Below are positions 13,794 through 18,369 of a stretch of 18,369 nt of DNA, one piece after another. Every line of letters begins with the position of its first letter. The stretch's first letter is position 1. This DNA comes from Gammaproteobacteria bacterium (lineage in GTDB: Bacteria; Pseudomonadota; Gammaproteobacteria; DSM-16500). Position numbers and translations under genes: made by a program. Where the stretch lies: positions 1 to 18,369 of the forward strand of contig JABDEN010000032.1 of NCBI GenBank assembly GCA_013287025.1. The letters are read 5' to 3'. The notes under the pieces are model-generated. The model did not search any database. It saw nothing but the letters and a program-made list of their open reading frames with translations, and was not told where the DNA came from.

Positions 13794-14591
13794 TTATGAA
13801 GATACTTTTAATTCATTAAAATTCATCTTCAAATCCCTAATGACATTTTTGTTATAACAAGATATTTTAGCTGGCGGAATATAAAGTGTAGTAATTGGGC
13901 TAATTTTAGTATCTGGTAGCTCTCTTAGGACAACTTCCTTAATGGATGATTTAAAGAAAGGATACTGTGAAGCCTGATATAAAATAACTTTATGGTTTAT
14001 ATCATAATCCGTATTCAAATAATTAACTAAATATCTTAATCCATGTGTACTATCATGATATTCTGGATTTTCAAGAACACCAATGATATCAATTTGCCAC
14101 AAAATTAAATGAGAACTATTGTCAAATTTTCTCGTATGAATAAGAAAATCTGTAGCCTCAAATGTCTGGCACCCAATAGTTCCTGGATCAATCAATAAAT
14201 CTGCAAATAAACAATCCAGAGTGGATATGCCAGGAATAATTTTAGCATCATATCCTTTTTGCCTTGCTGCAATGACTGCATTTAAACCTGGTTCTGCAAA
14301 TATCGTAGGATGACCATAAATAACAACACATAAATGAATATTTTTATTTAAAGTTTCTAGAATATAATTGGTAATAGCGCGATAGCAATCATGTCGTAAA
14401 CGATATTCATTATATATTAGATCTAACGAGGTCGCTTTTCGGCTGGTTTTTTCTATCCAACACTTCATGGCAGGCTCATTCACTAAATAAAGCACTTCAT
14501 CTGCTTGCACAATGTGAGCTTTGGCTTCAACGGTTAGATGGGAAAGAAATTTAATACCAGAGCCTACAACAACTAATGTCGCATCACCCAT
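13794..14591 (-). CDS. Split-borosin-type peptide alpha-N-methyltransferase (tetrapyrrole methylase fold)
   Basis: A 265-residue SAM-dependent methyltransferase of the tetrapyrrole methylase fold. The SAM-site strand is ATLVVVGSGIKFLSHLT (4-20). Further marks are VIYGHPTIFAEPG (90-102), IIPGISTLDCLFADLLIDPG (118-137), FEATDFL (144-150), HLILWQI (161-167) and SPITTLYIPPAK (231-242). These segments follow closely the bacterial borosin enzyme SonM of Shewanella as I remember it, more than CobA/CysG or RsmI. Borosin enzymes methylate backbone amides of a precursor peptide. Tyr60, Arg66 and Tyr70 (in YNEYRLRHDCY) sit where the catalytic Tyr-Arg-Tyr set of OphMA/SonM would fall. A short precursor-like gene ends 10 bases upstream, as in split borosins. 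No clear Shine-Dalgarno is present, so coupling to that gene is likely. Activity is inferred. Confidence 0.85.
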   Translation of the reverse strand: MGDATLVVVGSGIKFLSHLTVEAKAHIVQADEVLYLVNEPAMKCWIEKTSRKATSLDLIYNEYRLRHDCYRAITNYILETLNKNIHLCVVIYGHPTIFAEPGLNAVIAARQKGYDAKIIPGISTLDCLFADLLIDPGTIGCQTFEATDFLIHTRKFDNSSHLILWQIDIIGVLENPEYHDSTHGLRYLVNYLNTDYDINHKVILYQASQYPFFKSSIKEVVLRELPDTKISPITTLYIPPAKISCYNKNVIRDLKMNFNELKVSS

Positions 14592-14601
14592 AAAATTATT
14601 T

Positions 14602-14799
14602 TCATGAAACCCAAATTTTTACAACTTTATCTCTATCGGGTTGTAACATCGTGGAAAATTGACTTTTAATTTGACTTTCTTTTCCATTCAAAAAAGCATC
14701 TTTAATTTCAGTCGGTTGATCAGATAGTAATTTTTTAAGGTCAATTTGATATTCCGTATTATTTGCTAATTGTTCTAATATATTTAATAAATTGTCCAT
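14602..14799 (-). CDS. Putative split-borosin precursor peptide
   Basis: A 65-residue peptide encoded directly upstream of the methyltransferase gene. I choose ATG 14799 because GAGG lies 6 bases before it; an in-frame TTG at 14811 overlaps that ribosome-binding site. The bulk is a helical, charged leader: MDNLLNILEQLANNTEYQID (1-20), LKKLLSDQPTEIKDAFLNGK (21-40), then a second helix to about 50. This resembles the borosin-binding domain of SonA-type precursors, which also carry an 'L-x-x-x-x-x-I-x-x-x-L-x-x-G' middle. The C-terminal tail DKVVKIWVS (57-65) is hydrophobic and is the likely core where backbone N-methylation would fall. No cysteine is present, arguing against lanthipeptide-type modification. 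The precursor role is inferred from position, size and pattern. Confidence 0.7.
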   Translation of the reverse strand: MDNLLNILEQLANNTEYQIDLKKLLSDQPTEIKDAFLNGKESQIKSQFSTMLQPDRDKVVKIWVS

Positions 14800-14900
14800 A
14801 TTTTTCCTCAAAATTTCTTAACACATTTTTTAATTACTTTAATCCTACGAAGCAACCAAATTTATCATAACCAAATTAAGTAATGAAGTAATAATTCGAT

Positions 14901-14963
14901 GACATGAAAATTTTAAGCGTGCAGACGTTGGGTGAGGCGGTGGAATATTTTAAAAATTTATAA
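14901..14963 (+). pseudogene. radA 3'-end repeat, copy C
   Basis: A third, shorter tail of radA: DMKILSVQTLGEAVEYFKNL and stop. The last 51 bases (14913-14963) are identical to the true radA end. The four codons before them, GAC ATG AAA ATT, encode the same residues as radA's GAT ATG AAG ATC but differ at three third positions. A few bases further upstream (CGATG) may also be homologous. It closes the borosin/ankyrin module on the right. Confidence 0.85.
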
Positions 14964-15006
14964 ATTTCTCATAGAAAACCAGAATCTTCATATAATTCTA
15001 ATTGAC

Positions 15007-16233
15007 CTAAATAAACATCACTGGCAATTGATAGATCTTTGGAGTGAGCCACAATGGTTCTTTGGATTGATTAATAACCAATCCAAAAGGAAGTGAATGC
15101 TCTTCTATAAATTTAGAAAGTGTAATCAATTGGTTTTGTTTCACGCTGACTCCTTGTATAATTTCGATAGGCAAAACGCCAAAAAATCCATCGAGAATTA
15201 AATCAATCTCACCTTGCGCGCGAGTGCGATAATAATGCATATCCCAATTAGTAATGGGTAGTGCTTCTAAACCTTTGCAAATCTCTTCAATAACAAATCC
15301 TTCGAAGGAACATCCTGTTTTAGGATGAAAATATAAATCATTTTCGTTTTGAATTTTCAATAAATAATGCAATAAACCAGAATCGCGAATAAATCCCTTA
15401 GGCATTTTAACAATAGATTTTGAAATATTTTTCTCATAACTCTGTAGTGGATGCCAGAGAAATGTGCCCGTTGCAATATTTAAATATTCAGCAATTGTTT
15501 TTTCGCTGACTTCAATTGCTCGTGCAATTTCACTTTTTGTTAAAATAGTGCCGGAGAGCTGACATAACATTTGCAAAAAACGTTGATAATTCGTTTTATT
15601 TAGTCTGGGAAAAAGTTTTGCGATATCGCGATAAATGTAAGTTTCTCGATAATAACTCATCCATTCATCATAAAAATGTTTATCCGCACTGAATATCGGT
15701 TCAGGATAACCACCACGTAACCATACTTTTTGCATTTGCGCTAAAGTCAAAGGCGCTTCATTTCGAGGTAAATGCTCAATAGTTAATTTATCTTTGAAAA
15801 TGTCATAAAACTCACTTAAAGGTTTTTGATAAATTTCATTGGCTTTTAAGGTACCGAGCTCCACGATCGCAATTCGACCAGCTAATGATTCTGAAATTCC
15901 CGTTAAAATATCAGGACTGCTAGATCCTGTTAAAATAAATCGACCTTTCTGATCTCTATTTTGATCGATGACACCACGTAAAGTCGAAAACAGCTCTGGA
16001 TAAACCTGAGCTTCATCAATGATTAAATGTTGAGGGAACTGTTGAAAAAAGAATGAGGGATCTCGGGTAATAAAATCGTAATTGTCAGGATTTTCTAAGT
16101 CAAAATACCTCCAATCTGGCGCTATTTGTTTTGCCAGTGTGGTTTTACCTACTTGCCGAGCGCCAAGAATTACCACCACAGGAAACTGGGTTAATAAACG
16201 CTCAATTTTGGCTTGTAAGTTCCTTTTTAACAT
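15007..16233 (-). CDS. AAA/DUF4143 ATP-binding protein
   Basis: A 408-residue P-loop ATPase with the AAA_14 plus DUF4143 architecture. Walker A is GARQVGKTT (24-32), Walker B LIIDEAQ (70-76) and sensor 1 ILTGSSS (100-106). A winged-helix-like stretch SEIARAIEVSEKTIAEYLN (234-252) follows. The C-terminal part, with GFVIEE (312-317), RTRAQGEIDLILDG (336-349) and PIEI (355-358), has the spacing of a PD-(D/E)xK nuclease-like fold. These proteins are common in accessory DNA of bacteria and archaea; their role is not established. The start fits the family N-terminus and gives no room for a Shine-Dalgarno, because the promoter -10 box ends 6 bases before the ATG. It lies just outside the radA-tail islet, 43 bases after copy C. 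Confidence 0.88.
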   Translation of the reverse strand: MLKRNLQAKIERLLTQFPVVVILGARQVGKTTLAKQIAPDWRYFDLENPDNYDFITRDPSFFFQQFPQHLIIDEAQVYPELFSTLRGVIDQNRDQKGRFILTGSSSPDILTGISESLAGRIAIVELGTLKANEIYQKPLSEFYDIFKDKLTIEHLPRNEAPLTLAQMQKVWLRGGYPEPIFSADKHFYDEWMSYYRETYIYRDIAKLFPRLNKTNYQRFLQMLCQLSGTILTKSEIARAIEVSEKTIAEYLNIATGTFLWHPLQSYEKNISKSIVKMPKGFIRDSGLLHYLLKIQNENDLYFHPKTGCSFEGFVIEEICKGLEALPITNWDMHYYRTRAQGEIDLILDGFFGVLPIEIIQGVSVKQNQLITLSKFIEEHSLPFGLVINQSKEPLWLTPKIYQLPVMFI

Positions 16234-16239
16234 TCTTTA

Positions 16240-16293
16240 ATCATACCAAATACAAAAAAACCTGTCAATTCTGTAGTTAAAGTACAGAATTGA
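16240..16293 (-). promoter_or_regulatory. Near-consensus promoter overlapped by an 11-bp inverted repeat, predicting a leaderless mRNA
   Basis: On the minus strand, TTGACA (16268-16263) and TATGAT (16245-16240) are 17 bases apart. TATGAT ends 6 bases before the ATG at 16233, so transcription would start about at the A of the start codon. A perfect dyad TCAATTCTGTA-7-TACAGAATTGA (16265-16275 and 16283-16293) overlaps the -35 box and extends upstream, a good place for a repressor to block RNA polymerase. The operator role is inference. Confidence 0.8.
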
Positions 16294-16389
16294 TAGATAA
16301 AATCAGGGAAAATCCAAGTTGAATTTTTTGCTGAAAACTCCCTTTTCCTGTTAAAATATTGTTAAAGCATTTTTTAAAGGAATGAAACA

Positions 16390-16959
16390 ATGCACGGTAC
16401 CATTGGTATTATCGCAGGTATTCTTTCCCTAGTTGGTTATATTCCTTACCTAAAAAGCATATTTGAACATAAAACCCAACCCAATAAAGCGACGTGGATC
16501 ATTTGGGCGATCGTTGGGGGATTGCTTGCGTTTTCATACATGAAAGAGGGGGACCCTAATAGTATCTGGTTGCCCTTGGGTTATTTTATCGGTCCTTTAA
16601 TTGTTGCTATCCTCTCCTTTTTTTACGGTTATTCTTCATGGAGCAAAACCGATTATATTTGTCTTATCGTTGCAATTTTTAGTATTGTGCCTTGGATCTT
16701 GTCAAAACATGCCGTATTCACATTACTGATTAATGTATTTATCGATATGATGGGTGCCATTCCTACTATTATTAAAACCTATCATGAACCTGAAACGGAA
16801 GATTTTACCGCATGGTTTATATTCTTTGTTGCGAATACTTTACAACTTTTTGCCATTTCTCACTGGAATATTGCAGCGCTTTATCCTATATATCTATTCT
16901 TTTTAGCAGGAAGTATTGTGCTCCTTATTTTAAAGGGTAAATTGCAAAAAAAGTCTTGA
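16390..16959 (+). CDS. PQ-loop-like integral membrane protein
   Basis: A 189-residue membrane protein with about six or seven hydrophobic segments (roughly 3-22, 33-50, 60-80, 88-104, 109-127, 139-155, 163-181). Two internal similar units can be seen: GYIPYLKSIFEHKTQPNKAT (16-35) with WIIW after it, and GAIPTIIKTYHEPETEDFTA (122-141) with W142. This is the pattern of PQ-loop/SemiSWEET-type transporters, with a proline in the first helix and an x-P-x-x-x-T turn before the second. A small-molecule transport role is plausible but not shown. AAAGGA precedes the ATG by 9 bases. The stop codon (16957-16959) lies within the end sequence of the neighbouring tnpB element, so the native C-terminus may have been altered by that insertion. 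Confidence 0.75.
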   Translation: MHGTIGIIAGILSLVGYIPYLKSIFEHKTQPNKATWIIWAIVGGLLAFSYMKEGDPNSIWLPLGYFIGPLIVAILSFFYGYSSWSKTDYICLIVAIFSIVPWILSKHAVFTLLINVFIDMMGAIPTIIKTYHEPETEDFTAWFIFFVANTLQLFAISHWNIAALYPIYLFFLAGSIVLLILKGKLQKKS

Positions 16960-16998
16960 CATCCTCCTCGCCATAAATGACGAGGATTCCTACCGTGT
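16956..16998 (-). ncRNA. IS200/IS605-type element end and presumed 3' part of the TnpB guide (omega) RNA
   Basis: TTGACATCCTCCTCGCC... to ...GAGGATTCCTAC is the typical right end of tnpB-bearing elements. It holds an imperfect hairpin: TCCTCG (16965-16970) pairs with CGAGGA (16981-16986), with CAT/ATG pairing inside past one mismatch. In studied elements the omega RNA covers the 3' end of tnpB and this hairpin, with the guide taken from the flank. By that rule the guide here would come from the end of the PQ-loop gene. The exact boundary was not determined. Confidence 0.6.
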
Positions 16999-18213
16999 TC
17001 AAATTAAAACGGTTTGAACAACTTCGGTGGGTTCCTGTTTCATCAAGTGGCCTAAGTGCACCATCTCTCCGCAGGCTAACTGGGCATGCCCTGCCCTTAA
17101 AATATTAATAGCACCAACTATATCAGCGTTATTTTCGTATTTACATTGTTTGCAACTAAATAGAGATTGCGTGACTCTATTCTCTGAAGAAATATATCTA
17201 CAATCAGGACATTCTCGGCTGGTATTTTTGGGTGATACAAAAACAACACTACCGCCTCGCCATAATTGTTTATATTCGAGTTGCCTTCTTAGCTCATACC
17301 ATCCTTGATTTAATATTGCTTTATTTAATCCACTTTTTGCTTTGACATTTTTACCAGGATTTTCAAGTGTTCCGGATGCACTTTTACTCATGTTTTTTAT
17401 TTGCAAATTTTCAAGACATATCATCGCGTGGTTTTTGCTGAGAATATGGCTTGTTTGATGCAAATAATCATTTCTAATGCGGCTGATTTTATGATGAAGT
17501 TTGCTTATTTTACGTATCGTTTTATTCCAATTTCGACTGAATTTTTTCTGTTTACTTGCCTTTCTTTGATATGCTGCTATTTTTTTTTGATAATGTTTAA
17601 ATTTAGGATTATTCGATTCAATCACAGTACCATCCGATAATGTGACTAGCTTGGCTACACCAACATCAGCACCTATCGCGCTCGATGATAGATGAATGGG
17701 TTCTGGTACGTCGCGCTCTGTTTGAATGCTCACATACCATTTATCACGGGATCGACTAACAGTGATATTCGCAATATTACCTTCTACTAATCGGCTATTT
17801 CGATAACGAATCCAACCTATTTTTGGCAAATAAATACGACTATTCATTTGATCTAAGTTGAATCCCTGTGGAAATCGAAAAGCATCACGTGCATGACGGC
17901 GTTTAAATTTTGGAAAATCTGCGCGTTTTGCAAAAAAATTTTGATATGCGTACTCAAGATCTTTTAATGATTGCTGTAATGCTTGTGATGGTGATGCTTT
18001 AAGCCATGGAAATTCGGGATCATTACGCCAAGAAGTGAGGATCTTACACAAAGCCGCATACGTCATTTTTTTTGCGTGATTCTGATAAAATTCTTTTTGC
18101 AATGCCAATGCTTTGTTATAAACAAAACGACATGAGCCTGCAATGCGATATAATGCTCGCAGCTCCCTGCCAAATACTTTCAATTCAAATTTAAAAGCTT
18201 GAAGTCGTTTCAT
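16999..18213 (-). CDS. tnpB: IS200/IS605 family RNA-guided nuclease TnpB
   Basis: A TnpB of normal size (404 residues from ATG 18213, which gives the usual family start [13 protein letters not shown]). The RuvC-like nuclease triad is intact: Asp183 in [10 protein letters not shown], Glu268 in [10 protein letters not shown] and Asp364 in [10 protein letters not shown]. The zinc ribbon has CPDC (335-338) and CKQC (354-357). TnpB is a programmable nuclease guided by omega RNA that helps the element persist, and it is not itself the transposase. No tnpA is visible. The reading frame stays open upstream of 18213 to the window edge, with further ATGs at 18288 and 18294, so a longer protein or fusion is possible; no good Shine-Dalgarno marks any of these starts. 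The element end lies directly after the stop. Confidence 0.9.
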   Translation of the reverse strand: MKRLQAFKFELKVFGRELRALYRIAGSCRFVYNKALALQKEFYQNHAKKMTYAALCKILTSWRNDPEFPWLKASPSQALQQSLKDLEYAYQNFFAKRADFPKFKRRHARDAFRFPQGFNLDQMNSRIYLPKIGWIRYRNSRLVEGNIANITVSRSRDKWYVSIQTERDVPEPIHLSSSAIGADVGVAKLVTLSDGTVIESNNPKFKHYQKKIAAYQRKASKQKKFSRNWNKTIRKISKLHHKISRIRNDYLHQTSHILSKNHAMICLENLQIKNMSKSASGTLENPGKNVKAKSGLNKAILNQGWYELRRQLEYKQLWRGGSVVFVSPKNTSRECPDCRYISSENRVTQSLFSCKQCKYENNADIVGAINILRAGHAQLACGEMVHLGHLMKQEPTEVVQTVLI

Positions 18214-18369
18214 GGGTGAAATATACTTTGGCCTATGAATAAAATCAATAACTTTCGTACCGGTAGGCATTGTGCTTTCAACTTGCATGTTCATTTGGTC
18301 TTTGTCACCAAATATCGCAAAAAAATATTTAATGCAACTGCCATTAATATTCTTAATACCATTTTTTCT
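18214..18369 (-). other. Open frame upstream of tnpB, continuous with it to the window edge
   Basis: Fifty-two codons without a stop, in frame with tnpB. The part nearest tnpB reads MPTGTKVIDFIHRPKYISP. I do not recognise it. It may be the end of a gene into which the element inserted, an N-terminal extension of TnpB, or chance. The left end of the element was not identified. Confidence 0.35.

Larger units (their letters stand above)
9705..14963. mobile_element. Modular genomic islet downstream of radA, bounded by repeated radA ends
   Basis: Two cargo units lie between the direct radA-tail repeats. Unit 1 (9705-11669) has AbiEii and AbiEi. Unit 2 (11670-14963) has the ankyrin, MFS, methyltransferase and precursor genes. 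In both, all genes are on the minus strand and the tail copy is at the right edge. No integrase, transposase or terminal inverted repeat is visible inside. Site-specific integration at the 3' end of radA, or recombination between radA ends of different strains, would both give this layout. Confidence 0.6.

Noticed and set aside
13794..14591. Calling the methyltransferase RsmI, CobA or CysG
   Set aside because: It lacks the typical context, and its segments around 90-150 and 231-242 follow borosin enzymes more closely; the adjacent precursor-like peptide supports that.
14800..14900. Promoter for the borosin-like operon, for example a TATGAT near copy C
   Set aside because: Several AT-rich -10-like hexamers exist but none has a suitable -35 at 16-18 bases, so no site is called.
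9612..14963. Reading the three repeats as a CRISPR-like or integron array
   Set aside because: There are only three copies at 1.9-3.3 kb spacing, they are coding remnants of radA, and no cas genes, integrase or attC-like structures were seen.

Overview
The window looks like part of an AT-rich gammaproteobacterial chromosome. The housekeeping proteins (PotC, PotD, CvpA, GarR-type reductase, RadA, a 17-kDa-antigen-type lipoprotein) are gammaproteobacterial in type. Eukaryote-like proteins (a U-box protein and an ankyrin protein) point to a host-associated lineage such as the Legionellales (Legionella/Coxiella/Rickettsiella-like). That placement is inference from protein content; there is no rRNA gene here.

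Layout: (1) 1-1403: end of a spermidine/putrescine ABC operon (potC tail, potD). (2) 1455-3744: accessory genes, namely a zinc-finger/winged-helix protein with a nucleoside-deoxyribosyltransferase/TIR-like domain, then a minus-strand four-gene toxin-antitoxin-like cassette with a zeta-type P-loop kinase. (3) 3846-5497: a membrane-anchored U-box protein (candidate effector) and a small secreted protein. (4) 5657-9704: mostly core genes, cvpA, a GNAT acetyltransferase, a surface-antigen lipoprotein, and a garR-like/radA pair. (5) 9705-14963: an island built of modules behind radA. Two minus-strand cargo modules are each closed by a directly repeated copy of the last 20-31 codons of radA (9612-9704, 11577-11669, about 14901-14963). 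Module 1 is an AbiEi/AbiEii type IV toxin-antitoxin pair. Module 2 is a precursor peptide, a borosin-type alpha-N-methyltransferase, an MFS exporter and an ankyrin protein. (6) 15007-16389: an AAA/DUF4143 ATPase with a near-consensus promoter that predicts a leaderless mRNA, overlapped by an 11-bp inverted repeat. (7) 16390-18369: a PQ-loop-like membrane protein, then an IS200/IS605-type tnpB with its end hairpin.

The two most interesting points are the split borosin RiPP cluster (14799 down to 12574, perhaps including the ankyrin gene) and the repeated radA 3' ends, which look like scars of successive integration or recombination events delivering defence and natural-product cargo to one spot. 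No integrase is visible, so the mechanism is inferred. No tRNA, rRNA or CRISPR array was seen, and no gene-free stretch exceeds 300 bases.
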